In this document: in pieces, positions 11,639 to 23,210 of the stretch | Numbering within the stretch: position 1 is the first letter of the stretch | Layout: each line of letters starts with the position of its first letter | From: Stenocarpella maydis | Lineage: Eukaryota; Ascomycota; Sordariomycetes; Diaporthales; Diaporthaceae | Assembly (NCBI GenBank): GCA_002270565.1 | Contig: NQMI01000122.1 | Span: 78,753-142,752, forward strand | Direction of reading: 5' to 3' | DNA length: 64,000 nucleotides | The notes under the pieces: generated by a model | What the model was told of the DNA's origin: nothing | The model's database searches: none | Seen by the model: the letters and a program-made list of their open reading frames with translations, nothing else | Program-made: the position numbers and the translations under genes

Positions 11639-12012
11639 GGGAGCCGTGAAGTGTGTGGTGGGATGGGTACTTGGAAATGCGACTGCGATGCTGCCTGGTC
11701 TGCTGTGGTTGGGGGTGTTAATAACGTGGTGTCGGGCCGGGCTCGAGAAGCGCTGCGGCTCAGCCCATGTAGGACGGGCGCTCGGGCGCTTGCGGCTGGA
11801 ATAAGGCCATTAATAAGGCCATTGGCGCTGATCAGCCGTAGGGCTGCAGCAGGGATAGTATGTCTTATTTAGTGAGCGTGTTTCCACTGTAAAAATCCCC
11901 TGCACGGACACTCATCGGCCCAACCCAACTCTCACATGCTGGGGGAGGCTGTGGTTCGGTCCTTGGACACTCAGGCCACTCTGCTGGCCTGGGCATCATT
12001 CAGTAGCTCAGC
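11639..12012. promoter_or_regulatory. Shared divergent promoter of SNRNP27-like and ELP5
   Basis: 374 bp between two divergent start codons. A short direct repeat (AATAAGGCCATT) occurs near 11801-11825. No known factor site was recognised. Confidence 0.55.
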
Positions 12013-13169
12013 ATGGCTCCGTCAGCCCAAGCTCACAGGCGGTCCCACAGCCTGTTGCTGCTTCAGAAGTTACTCAACCTCAGAGACAATGCCAGTCCTC
12101 TGACCCTGGTGCTTGACACTTTGGAGCAGGGCGCAAGACCAGTACTGCAAGAGTTTACAGCACGAGCCAAGGTAACCCCCCCCCCCACCATAAGACTATT
12201 TCCCCCCGAGCCTTCACTTACAAGTAGACAGGTATCTCATGCCAAAGTCATATTCATATCCTTTGCCACAATAAAGAGGCCCTCCGACTCAGATATCCTC
12301 GTCAAGGCCACCGGGAAGCCGTTGCAAAAGCTGCGAGCCGAGATCGCCTCTCACTATCCGTCCCTGCCGCCCCCCACAGCCAGAAACGCCTCATCCCCCA
12401 CAACACCACAGAGTGAGCAACACATTACGCGCCCCCGGCGACTGACTATGCTCTCCCAGCTGACCCACACCCGCCAGGAACACTCCTCATAATAGACACC
12501 CTCAACCCGCTGTCCACAACACACCCGAGGCACCTGACCGCCTTCCTCTCAGGCCTGCTCACCCACCCCTCCATCTCCCTCGTGGCCGCCTACCACGCCG
12601 ACGTGCCCCTGGCCCTCCCGCCCTCCTCCCTGGGAGATTACGAGCCCCACCCGCTGGCGGTCCTGAACCACCTCGCCACCGCCGTCCTGCGCGTCTCGAG
12701 CCTGCACCAGGCGGCCGAGTCCCGCCGCGCGAGGGACAGGAGCCTGCCAGAGCCCGCGTGGGGGCTCGCAGAGGGCCGCGAGGGCGTCCTGGTCGGTGTC
12801 AAGGGGCAGCACGCGGGCGGCGGCGTGGTGGTCGAGATGGAGCTGCGGAGGCGGAGCGGCCGCGCCGTTGTCGAGAGGTTCGTGCTCTCGGCCGCCGCGC
12901 CGGGCTCCGCGCCGGGCTCCGTGTCGCTGCTGTCGGACCACCCGCTGTTCGCTGCCCACCCCGGCGCGGGCGATGACCGGGGCGACGATGCGGACCTGGC
13001 CGAGACCACCTTTAATCTGGGCCTTACTGAGAAGCAGCGGAAGGACAGGGAGGGCATTGTGCTGCCCTACTTTGACGCCCAGGAGGATATTGGCGGCGGC
13101 GAAGGTGGGAGGATCTTGTATGAAATGGGCCGGGAGGATGATTTCGACGATGAGGAAGACGAGATCTAG
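12013..13169 (+). CDS. ELP5: Elongator complex protein 5 (ELP5/IKI1)
   Basis: Exons 12013-12171, 12232-12412 and 12478-13169 give 343 aa. Elp5 belongs to the Elp4-5-6 RecA-like hexameric ring of Elongator, which is needed for mcm5/ncm5 modification of wobble uridines in tRNA. Supporting sequence: the N-terminal HSLLLLQKLL / LVLDTLEQ.A.P.L.EF block, the KVIFISFAT strand, TLLIIDTLNPL, and the fungal Elp5 tail with TFNLGLTEKQRKDREG, LPYFDAQ, and a strongly acidic end (GREDDFDDEEDEI). Like other Elp5 it lacks Walker motifs. Intron 1 (60 nt) contains a 13-C run and is a multiple of three, so retention would also stay open; intron 2 is 65 nt. Both joins reproduce conserved strands. Confidence 0.92.
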
Positions 13170-13689
13170 ACTCCTTCATCATAGTCATGCTGCCAGGGTG
13201 CTGATGCTGGAACCTCCTGATACCATTACTGCTTCTGGCACCCATTTGGTGCCACCTAAACTCTTGTGCTCATTCTCATGCCAGTGTCTTCTTTTGCTAA
13301 AAATCAATGGCGGTAAGTTCTATACTGGCACAAATGCCCGGCTTCTCACCTGTCCGAGCGAAACGAGGGCCCTCTACGCGCCCAGAGGAAGGGGGAGGGG
13401 GCTCCCAGCCCTCTGAGTTAGGGTTCTCAGACGAACTAATTAGCATACAGATATTATTACCAATCAGAGGTTAAGATTTTTGACGAACCATCTGGGTAGT
13501 GTGGTGTGTCAAGGTTCCATTCATGGACTATTCTGGACGAATGGCATAAGTCGTATCTTCTGCAGGAAATGTTATAATTAGAAGATGTAGGAAGATGGTT
13601 CATTATAGCCTAACCCTAAGGATGGTAGTATCCTTAACAGTATTAGCGCGGACAGCATAAGTAAAGTACACGAATCTAATAGCTCAACA

Positions 13690-14111
13690 ATGCCATACCA
13701 GGTCAAGAATCGTTATGATATTAACAAACTAGATGCTACCAAAAATAAGGCCCACAAGACCTTTAAGCTAACCGGATATATAGCATGCAGTAGGTGCGTG
13801 AGCAGCCTTACGATATATTATACGTTAAGGACCTTGTGCCGCGGGAACGAGGACAGAAATTCTGTACCACTCCGGGCTGTCGGGGTAGCAGAGTGGTTTC
13901 CAATTTCGTGAAGATTGGCGTTCATATATGCAGGACATATCATTATCGCACCACGCTCGTGGATGGACAGGTAGTTCTTCCCAACGGCAGCACCATTGCC
14001 CCTCGTCTCAACAAATTACTGACGGGGGTGGAAAAGAACGAGTCAGGTGATCCCTGCGAGTATTGCGGTATCCGAGCTGGTGGTTTGGAGGCCGAGGTGC
14101 ATTATGAGTAG
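13690..14111 (+). pseudogene. Hypothetical small Cys/His-containing protein, frame broken
   Basis: One frame opens at ATG 13690 (VKNRYDINKLDATKNKAHKT); a second, shifted by one base, continues from about 13792 to the TAG at 14109 (EQPYDILYVKDLVPRERGQK, CTTPGC, HIC..YH, CEYCG). Together they look like one protein of about 135 aa with possible metal-binding C-x4-C, H-x-C-x3-H and C-x2-C pairs. No family recognised. No intron of credible size joins the frames, so either the gene is broken or there is a sequence error near 13785. It sits beside an AT-rich island. Confidence 0.35.
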
Positions 14112-14189
14112 ACCTTCATATGAGCACGCACAGGGCTGGTTAGTACCGAGGCATCTTCATCTCAGTCCCATGTTGCGGTGATGCGAGAG

Positions 14190-14570
14190 TGGGTAATCAT
14201 GCCCTTCTAGAACCTATATTTAAAAGATTTCTTTTCAAGTATATATTTCATTATAAATATTAAGTCATGTAGAACTTTTCTCTCCTTTTCACTTTTTATT
14301 TTAAGTAGATTTTTTTCTTAATAATAAGTTATATTTAAAGAAGTTTATTTAAAGAATTATAATTAAGCTTTTAAATTGAAATCTCTTCTTCTTTCTTTTA
14401 AAATTTAAGGTTTAAATTATAAAAGGAATATTAACTCTTTATTATTAACCTTTTATTTCTTAGATAAGGGAGAGAAGTTCTTTTAACAGGAGAGATGCCT
14501 TGGAACTATAAGGGTTTTAAAGGAAATTACTATTTCTTAATGCAATGATCGCCTAATAGGGTACAGGTAT
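14190..14570. repeat. AT-rich, RIP-like island
   Basis: About 380 bp of mostly A/T (many TTAA, ATTTA, TATA steps) inside otherwise GC-rich DNA. No ORF, no terminal repeats seen. Looks like a heavily mutated repeat remnant. Confidence 0.6.
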
Positions 14571-14776
14571 TAGACCGTTTTACTACTAGAGGGATGGTCC
14601 TCCTAGGGAAGGGATGGTATGGGTTACCCTTGAAGAAACCGTACCGGAGCCCTATGGTACCCCTAAGAGATCTAACTTATCACCTCAGCGCCTTTCAGGT
14701 TCTTGTTCCAAGCTACCTAGGTATGCTACAAGAGAGGCAATGCTTACGCTCATGTACCTTAGGAATTGCAGAGCTC

Positions 14777-15957
14777 TCAGTCTCCGACTCTGGCACTGCT
14801 CATCTTTTCAGGGTTCCCGTCCACGGCTGTGGGAGTGTTGTCAACAGAAACCTTCTGGAGGTCTTCTGTGACGCTTTCAGCAGATTCGCTTGTCCTCGAA
14901 GCCATCGCGACGTCCCCTGCACTGCCATCGCCAGTAGCGTACACGCTATTCTCGGCTACTCCAGCTGTGTCGACCGCGTCTGAGCCGGGAACTTCGTTTT
15001 CAATAACAGAAACATTGATACTGTCCGCCTGGGGCTCATCGGCAGCTTCCTCGCCCTTGCCAAGTCGACCAGCAGATGATGGAGCCTCATTCTTGGCCTC
15101 GCTCTCGGCTTCCTCCTTGGGCCCCGCGCCAGGAGCAGATCGTAGGCGCGCAGGCTTCATGTCGTCAGGGATCGTGGTCTTCCAGTCAACCTCGAGTTTG
15201 CGGAGGTAGTACTCGTCGAACTGGCCGGCCGCGCGGGCCTCGTGAGCTGCCCAGGCGTCCTGAAGCCAAGCAGGGTCATGCATGCCCGCCTTGAGATTGG
15301 CCACGTACTCCTCCGTGTCGTGGCGGAAGTTGTCATCATTCCGGAGGGACAGGATGTCGGGGCGAGCATCAGGCGTGTTGGCGTTCATGATGTGCCGTGA
15401 GTCTGGGAAGAGGGCAAGGATCTCCTTCCTGTCATCCTCGCCGAGGACGTCCCATGCTCCAGGGTGCAGCAGCAGGGCCTAACCTTGTACGTCAGCGAAT
15501 GGGTAAGTTCAGGGTCGTGGAACGAGAAACTGACCCTCAGGTCCTTGTTCACCAAGGGCGACCTGTTGCTCTGGGTGACGTATTCTGGCGTCCACATCTT
15601 TGCGCTCGTCTTTGGCCTCTTAGGGGCGGGTGTCGCAGACGAGGCTGGCTGTGCGAATGTGACCTGGGCACGTTTGGAGGGTACCCTGCGCCGGCTACTT
15701 CTGGTAGCAACCTTGATTTCCGCAACGATCTCGTCCTTGTCGTTCCCTTTGGTGGTGGGCTCATTGCTGGCAGACCGCTTCTGAGACAGGGCCGGGTCAC
15801 CGTTTGTCTTCGCCTGGCGGCTGCTGGACCGAGTGCGAGGGGCCATGGCTGCTGCCGTAAACTGTGCCGCTTCTTGTTCTGTGAAATCGGGAGGCTCTGA
15901 AAGGTCTGAACTTGACTGCTGGCTGCCCGAGGGCAGGCCATATGTAGAGGCTGTCAT
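14777..15957 (-). CDS. ASX-homology (DEUBAD) domain protein
   Basis: Exons 15957-15535 and 15478-14777 (minus strand), intron 15479-15534 of 56 nt, giving 374 aa from ATG at 15957. Splicing yields a continuous ASXH core: EYVTQSNRSPLVNKDLR joined to ALLLHPGAWDVL, then KEILALFPDSRHI, a DNDNFRHD-type patch (RNDDNFRHDTEEYVANLKAG) and AWLQDAWAAHEARAAG. In animals ASX proteins use this fold to activate the BAP1/Calypso H2A deubiquitinase; in fungi the partner is less clear, so a chromatin role is inferred. The N-terminus is Ser/Arg/Lys-rich with basic NLS-like patches; the C-terminus is acidic and disordered. A longer in-frame start exists only with GTG and is rejected. A CAG at about 15975 upstream may end a 5'UTR intron. 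Confidence 0.87.
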
Positions 15958-17046
15958 GCCAAACGAGCTGGCCACCTGCAGGCAGGAAAAGGGCGGGCAC
16001 CCCGCAGGTGTGAAGCGATTGTTGCTGAGGCTGAAAGAATGGATGGTAGGAAGCACAAGGCAATCAGAATGCCAAAAAGCTGGGGCCTAAAGGTCCTAAC
16101 TTGGTGCTTGCCCAGCTTCCTGTCCAGGCAGGCTTCAGTTATGACATGAAATCCATGGTGCTGGAGGGGGTTGGGTACGGAGGAATGAGTGACATTGACA
16201 CAGAGGACAAAGACTGGGGTCACCTGGGTCATGGTTTGTTGCTCTGCTTCATACCCAGCAACCTCCTCATTGATACCAGCCGCTGGCAGCCGGGAATGCC
16301 GGAGGAAGGAGCAATACCTAACACATATTTTGCAGGCCGAATAGGATCTTGACTGATAGTCAGACTGGATAGATACAGAGGCATAACTTGAAATATTTGC
16401 TATAGTTACCCTTTATGAACTTTTTACTTCTTACTCTTATAATATATTATATTTTAGAAATAGTCTTTACTTAATAACACGTTTTAAATATACATATATT
16501 ATCCCCTTTTAGATTCCTTCTATTTTTACCTTTTTTATAATTAACTCACCAAGATAATATGTAACACTAGCTAATAATGGGGGTGATTGGAAGGCCTCAA
16601 ATGGGGAGCTACCCCAGCCCTGCCCCATGGGTAAATGCCATCCAGGGGATCTGTGCTCTGATTGGCAGCTTGCGATTGTGATTGATGTGCTACCCCAGAA
16701 GGTCCGCTTGGAACCCTGTCACCGTCTTCAACCCAAGTTCAACCAAACCTCTGGTGTCCAGACCCGAATCTTGCCTGCTTACCATTATCACAAGCCAATC
16801 CCACTGAAGCCTGTGGCTCATCGCTCCCCTCACAAGGCTGCCAAACAACAAGATCCAACCAGTACTTTGGCCATTATAAACAGGCAGAAACGGAGAGGTG
16901 GCGTCATCCCGTTGAGGACACGTTCGGCATAGACACCAGAGCACATATCCATTCTGGAGGTCGCGAAACGACAGTAGCCTGCGCCATCTCCCTGCGCGCA
17001 AATATCTACCGACGCAACCACCCACGCACGCAGAGCCCGGGGCAGA
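15958..17046. other. Divergent intergenic region with an AT-rich island
   Basis: Separates the ASXH gene and SEC22. An AT-rich stretch (about 16380-16570) with TATATTATAT-type steps again looks RIP-degraded. No gene recognised; both flanks presumably hold promoters. Confidence 0.55.
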
Positions 17047-17788
17047 ATGATCAGGTCAACGCAAATAGCACGGCTGGACGGCCTATACCTCTGTGCGTCC
17101 GTAGACGACGAGGCAGTGAGTGCTCCATCCACCTGCCCCTCCCTCCTTGCGCCCGGACGCCAGCACCATCGTCGCGTGCATGCCCTGACCCCGTACGACT
17201 TATATACAGACCGAGTCGTCCCTATCCGAGATCAAGTCCCAGATAAAGCTGATCCTCCGCCGCCTCAACCGCAACTCCGAGTCCCAGGCGTCCATCGAGT
17301 CGGGCGACCACACCATCAACTACCTCATCGCCGACGACGTCGTCTACTTTTGCATAACAGAGCGCTCCTACCCGCGCAAGCTGGCCTTCACCTACCTGTC
17401 GGACCTGGCCGCCGAGTTCTCGACGACGTACCCGGCGTCCCAGCTGCTCTCCCCGACGCTGCGGCCCTACGCCTTCATGGAGTTTGACAGCTTCATCAGC
17501 AAGACAAAGGGCACCTACAGCGACGCGCGCGCGACGCAGAACCTCGACAAGCTCAACGACGAGCTGCGCGACGTCACAAAGGTCATGCACAAGAACATCG
17601 AGGACCTGCTCTACCGGGGCGACAGCCTCGAGCGCATGGGCGAGATCAGCTCGCGCCTGCGCGACGACAGCAAGAAGTACCGCAGGGCCGCCGTCAGGAT
17701 CAACTGGGACCTGCTGCTCAAGCAGTACGGCCCCATCGGCGGCCTCGGTTTTATCATGATCGTCTTCATCTGGTGGAGGTTCTTCTGA
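17047..17788 (+). CDS. SEC22: SEC22, ER-Golgi R-SNARE
   Basis: Exons 17047-17115 and 17210-17788, intron 94 nt (GTGAGT...CAG), 215 aa, the normal Sec22 length. Order: longin domain (MIRSTQIARLDGLYLCASVD ... YFCITERSYPRKLAFTYL), R-SNARE motif around residues 130-185 (LNDELRDVTKVMHKNIEDLL with the zero-layer Arg in LLYRGDSLERM), and a C-terminal tail anchor (GGLGFIMIVFIWWRFF). Sec22 acts in COPII anterograde and COPI retrograde fusion between ER and Golgi. Splicing at DDEA|TESSLSEIK is supported by family alignment from memory and by frame. Confidence 0.96.
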
Positions 17789-18461
17789 GGTTTGGGCGGA
17801 AGGGGCTGATTTCGTGTTTGTGTATGTGTGTTGTTGTTGTTGTTGTGGTTGTCGTTGTGTGGGGTGGGGTGGCGGGATAATGGTAATTGGAGTTCTGGCG
17901 TTGGCTGCATAGCGGTAGGCTCAGTCCCTGGAGGCAGTGAGGTCGCGATATACAGACCAGACATAATACCTGGGCACTGCGCACTATTGCATCCCACGAG
18001 CGCCGTTGCCACCCTCTGATGCGAAGAAACTACGTGCATGCGGTGCCTCTCAATATATCACTGCTTCTCGCCTGTTCCCATAAAAGCAGAGGCCAGTGTC
18101 AAGAGCCCTCGCAGTTGTGACACTGACATGTCACGGCCACGGCGTTAAATTCTGGCGCAGCCTTGCATGCGAGTTGGAAAACTTGGGTATATTGAGCTCT
18201 CAACAAAGACATGAGCCCCCTGCCATCCGGTGTCTCTCTCACTGCAGCTGGGCTGAGCAATTCGAACATTGCGTGCCCTATTTCACGTGGCGCCCCCCGT
18301 CTGATATCAAGTGCCCCGAACGCCACGGCTCACCCCCGATACCGAGTATAACGCCAACCAAGCAAGAAGAGCCCCTGCCCCCGAAAAACAAACGCCGTAG
18401 AGTGAATGATTTTGCTGAAATGGGCGGAAGAGCGCTACACGCGCCCCTCGTGGGCGCGCGC
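17789..18461. other. Convergent 3' intergenic region
   Basis: Between the SEC22 stop and the stop of the next gene. Contains a GTT-rich simple repeat (about 17829-17856). Nothing else recognised. Confidence 0.55.
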
Positions 18462-19987
18462 CTACATAACCACGCAGCTCTTGGCCGATGGCAGGCTCGG
18501 CATGGCAGCCGAGGTGTGGTACCACTCCAGATGCGCCTGGAATTCGTCCAGGCTGCCGAAGCCGCGCTCGTCCTGGGCATACCTGGTGTCGTCTCCCTCG
18601 CCCTGCTCAAAGTAGTTGTAGTCGTCGCAGTACGGGCACAGTATCCTCGCCTGCCAGCCGCCGATGTCGGGTGCGAGGTGGTTCGCGATGGCAAGCGGCG
18701 CAAAAACGACCGTCCGGTCCTCTCCCGTCGATACGCTCTTCCCGCGGGCCTGCCAGTTGGGCTGTTCAGTGACGCCCTTGGCGACGGCGGACGGGTCGGG
18801 TCTGGTGGGCATGACCATCAGGTCGTTCCACACGATGAAGCCCTCGCAGAAATCGCACTCAAAGGCCACGTCCCGGTCACCGAACCGCTCAAAGTGGCCG
18901 ACAGTGCTGCAGATGGGGACGAGCTCCTCCAACGCTTCCGTCAGTTCGGCGTCCTTCTCCATGGCGTCGGGCTGTTCGTTATAATGCACTGAGGGCGCCT
19001 TTTGCTGGCCCATGTGTCCCATTTCCACCGCCTGGCCGATCGAGGTCCCCATGACTGGTGTCTGCTGCTCCCAGCTCTGTATTCTTTTTGATTTCTTGCC
19101 TTGGGCTTGTGCCACCTCGCTGCGCGTTGATTCGTATCTCGAGGTCCGCCGCCCCTGTTGCTGCTCGTACTGTTTCCGGCGGTCGTCGAGTCGTCGCTGG
19201 CGGCGGTACACCTCAAACGCGCCAAGACATCGCTGGCCCGGGCCGTCTGCTATGTCGGCCTGCTGGGAGGCGAATATCCGGGCGGCAGCGCGGCACTGCG
19301 CCCGGTGGAGTTCGCGTCTCAACCGCACGGTGTCGTTGACCCAGAGAGGTTCGATAGGGCCGCCTTGTCGCAGCCAGTCCTTGAACACCTGGGCGTGGTT
19401 CTCGAATTCGGTGCGCAGTTCCACGAGCTCCTGGAGCGACTCGACTGTGTGACCGGCATGTCCAGTCAGCCAATATGGCCTTGCAGTAGAGTCAAGTCGG
19501 GGGTTACATGGGCGACTGAAAGCCGGGTGCATATTGGGATGTAGCACAGGACCGGGGGGGGGGGGTCGAACGGCAAGTTGCCGCATGCCGCTTTGGACCG
19601 TGCCTGCAATGGCCCGCCTATCTATGCCCGTCCCCTGCCGGGGGGGATCAAGTAAGACGGGGGGACGGAATGGGAGACAAGGTGAGAAATGCACATACGC
19701 CTGCGGTCGTTCTCGTAGTAGACGGAGCCCTTGAGTAAGGGCGACATCTCCTGGAAGTCCTTCTTGGCCTCGTCCAGGGTGTGCTCGAGGGCGCGGACCT
19801 GCTCGAACTCGTCGGGCCCCCAGTGGGCCTTGTCGGCGAACATGAGGAGGCGGAGGGCATCGTTGATGGAGTTGGCGATGGCGGCCAGCAGCGAGCCGAC
19901 GGAGAGTGGGGTGGAGCCGTCGGCGGTTTCATTATCTGTGGCCTTGGATGAGGATCCCCGTAGGCTGGGGTGGGCACTCTTGTTCAT
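18462..19987 (-). CDS. Uncharacterised fungal zinc-finger-like protein with C-terminal CaaX box
   Basis: Exons 19987-19699 and 19444-18462, intron 19445-19698 (254 nt, GTATGT...CACAG, with a poly-G run), giving 423 aa. The N-terminus is a helical region rich in Leu/Glu (SLLAAIANSINDALRLLMFA, EQVRALEHTLDEAKKDFQEM) continuing across the splice into SLQELVELRTEFENHAQVFK, then a basic/Gln coiled-coil-like stretch. The C-terminal third has paired cysteines (FECDFCEGFIVW; LCPYCDDYNYF) and an F-x7-L-E-W-Y-H end typical of a degenerate C2H2 finger. The last four residues are C-V-V-M followed by TAG: a textbook CaaX farnesylation box. No named family recognised; I infer a peripheral membrane scaffold or signalling protein. 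The long intron could hide a small exon. Confidence 0.72.
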
Positions 19988-22900
19988 CGTTTGGGCAGCG
20001 GCAACTCGACGTCGAACCTGCTCCAGTAGCTGGCGGCGGCGGGTCGGTCCAGGTCCTGGTGGCGACTGAGGCTGAGGGCGACAGCCGTCATATTAAAAAA
20101 AGAAAGAGGGTGCAAGCAGGCAAAGAGGGGCCCCTGATGTATGTAGCTCAATTGTTCCGGTCTGTTGGGTGTGGATGTAGGTGTGGGTGTGGGTGTGTGG
20201 GTGTTGTGGTGGCGGCGGTGGTACGGAGTAGTCGTAGTAAAGTCTCGGTGGTGGAGGTAATTACGAGTTAGTGTAGTGGTCGTGAGTACCGTGCAGATGT
20301 CGTCAATGGGTCAAAGGTCAAAGGTCAATGGTGTCCGCTGCGGACAGCTTCCCTGGCCTTGCTGGGCTGTGGAGTGAATGGGGCCTCCAAACCAAGGGCA
20401 GCCGGGCAGTTGGGGTCATCCCTAAGCTCGGGGTGCTCTCCTATACGGAGTAGTGAGTGTGTACACTATTCCGTGCACTAGGCTCCCCCTCGGCCCGCCC
20501 GTTTCGGTCCTCGCTGCCCTGGCCTCTCTGGCCTCCCTGTCCCCTGTCCGTTGCACAGCCCTACGGGGGAACCCAGGCTGCCAGGAACCAACGCGCCCCC
20601 CCCCCCAAACCCCACGGCTTCTGAATGCCAGTTCTCATTCTCGACCCTCCTCAGGTCTAGGCTCTCGGCTCACTAATCGTATTTTCTCCCCCCTCGTTAC
20701 TTGGCAGACCGTATAGATACATAGTATCGTCCCTCCCTCTTTTGCTATCCAGGTGCTATAGACTTAGTAAACCATGACTAACACTCCCATTCTATTTCTG
20801 GCTCAAGGTGAACTCTGTCCCCCATGCCTAGGTTTGCAACAAAGTTAAAGCCCATGTACATATACTATGCATCTCACCACCAGGCCGGAGTATATCTACT
20901 ACCATGTATGTATGTAAACACAGAGGAGACGCACAGGGGTCCTCGACTGCCAAAGAGCACGAGCACCCCGTCGAGTCCGGGGTGACGGCCTCCTGAAGCG
21001 GCCGCTGTTCACGTGGCTCGGAAACAGTAGTGTGATACTCCGTACAGGTCTCGACGTGCGTCGGTGGGGCTGTGGCTCTGCTGCGCAACTCCATTCCTGG
21101 GGCTCAGTTTTGACCCCCCCTCGCTTCCCGGACACGACACCGTTGTGCCCGACGTGAATGGCGGGCCATGACGGCATCATCCTTGGCTTGACAGGCTGAC
21201 GGCTTTGATCTTTTGGGAACAATCCTGGAAGCTAGAAACATTTTGCAATCATGACATGCAGGCAGGTGGTCCGTCCATGCCGTCCGCCATGATTCTATCT
21301 CTTTGCGGATGGCACAGATTCTTTGAGCCAATTAGTGTAGAACATCAGCCACATCAAATATATCCGGGCCTGTGCGGAGATAAGGGGTACTACCATCATC
21401 TTTTCCCCCTTACCCACCTGCCAAAACATTCATACCATGTATCTAGAGGCATCCACGGGCACTAGTGTAGCAGGCGACCGAGGGCCCATTGGGGCTCTTC
21501 AGGGATCGAGAGGCCAGCACCAGCCAGAGTCTGATGCTGCATTCGCGATGTGCCATGCCGTATGATGCATGAATCACAGAACCCTAGCTGGCTGCGCCTG
21601 CAGAGTCTCAAGCCAACAGACTGCATCTATCTTGCCGAGAAGATCTTGAGGTGCTCGGCCTGGACGTCGAGGCGCAGCTCTTGTCGCACCGGGTCCACTT
21701 CCCGCAGGCTGTGGTATATGGTTCCGGACGGTACGAGGCTTGCATGGCATGGCCCAACATTGATTTTGATAGGATAGGGCGTATTGTGGAGAAAGAGCCG
21801 CAGACTGGATCCCCATCGTCTTCCCCCGCCTGAACAGAACCCAGTCTGCAATAAATATACTCATATTCCGTAGGATTATTTGGCAATTATGAATAACTCC
21901 TATTATCAAGTCAACGAGTAATGCCTTGCACCGACCCATGGCTTCATTCGGGGTGCTCAGAGTGTCGGAAGAGGCGACCGCTCTGAGAAGCAGCGGTGTC
22001 TACATTGTTTTCGGGTTAACTATAGGTGACAACTGACTGTTTCCACTCATGGAAACCCATTTATCCCTCGGAAACATATCTTTAGCGATCTTGAATACAG
22101 AAGACCCTGACACTCTGCGTCGGAGGTGAAAGAGTAGCTGCTTCGGAAGAAGAGTACTTGGACTCACCCGGTTTTCCTTTGGGCGGGGCTCCGGCGGGGG
22201 CTCGGGTCCTCCCTAATTAACCGGGCTCAGCAGCCTCTGGAGCGCCCCAAGGGCCGTCGCACTTAGTTCACATGGCTTCCCGTGCTGCGAGTGTAGATAG
22301 CACATTAGTGTACAGTCCAGGAGGGATGTGGGCAAGCAGCTCTGTATCTTGTCATCTGCATGCCGACGCGATCAAGCTGCCAAGCGGGTGGGTCTGTGGG
22401 TGGCTCCTTGGGTATCCATTCTTGGGGCTCAGTCATGTCTTGCCGCTTCCCGAGGGAGACGCGGTGAGCGACGCAGGGGCTGCACGGCGATTTTTTTTGG
22501 TTTTGTTTTTCGTACGTTTTTTTCTTCGGCTTGATCTCCCCCAGGTGTCCAGGTACCCCGTCTCTTAGTACGCCAGCCAGTCCAGCCCAATGACCCCCAC
22601 CCCTGCTCGACTTTTGCTTCGCTTTGGGCCCCGACAATGTTCTTCTCACATATGCCTGCTTGTGCTTGTACCTTTCCCACTCATCATGATGGCGTGTGGG
22701 AACCAGGGGTCCTGACCACCAGTGCAGCTCGCTGGGGTCCCGAGAGCGATCCCCCAAAGCAGGGATGTGAACTGACTTGGCTGGCTGATTGACTGGTGGG
22801 TGAACTGGCCGCTTTCGGGTTGACTTGCGCTTGGGAATACCTGCGGCAATACCCGCGTTGGGAAATTCGCTTTGGAGAAACCTGTTCTGTAAGCACTTGA

Positions 22901-23210
22901 TCTGAGAATATCTGCTTTGGACAATTTTACCTGGGGAACCCCATATCTGTTGACCCCTTTGGTTCTGACATTACGTGGTATGTATCTTGGGATCCGCATG
23001 CACATGTAGAACCACAGGCACGTCGATCCTTTTACCCGTTCCCTGGGATTGTTGAGTACATGCGAACATGCTTGAGATTCAAACAATCTGAACCATACAT
23101 ACAGCCAGACTAGTCTATTGCCGATAGCAGGCTGCCCAAGCATCCTCGACCCGGGCCATGTGAACAATCTATATGCCGGGAAATGCCAGGTGTTTCACAG
23201 TGGGACCTGT
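19988..23210. other. 3.2-kb intergenic region, no gene recognised
   Basis: GT-rich simple sequence at about 20165-20205, C-run near 20600, several TACGGAGTA-type motifs (20223, 20446, and its complement at 21034). Open frames are short and lack protein character on either strand. Could contain long UTRs or a non-coding RNA that cannot be seen from sequence alone. Confidence 0.5.

Noticed and set aside
13607..13620. Telomere-like TAACCCTAA
   Set aside because: Only about one and a half units, in a gene-flanking region.
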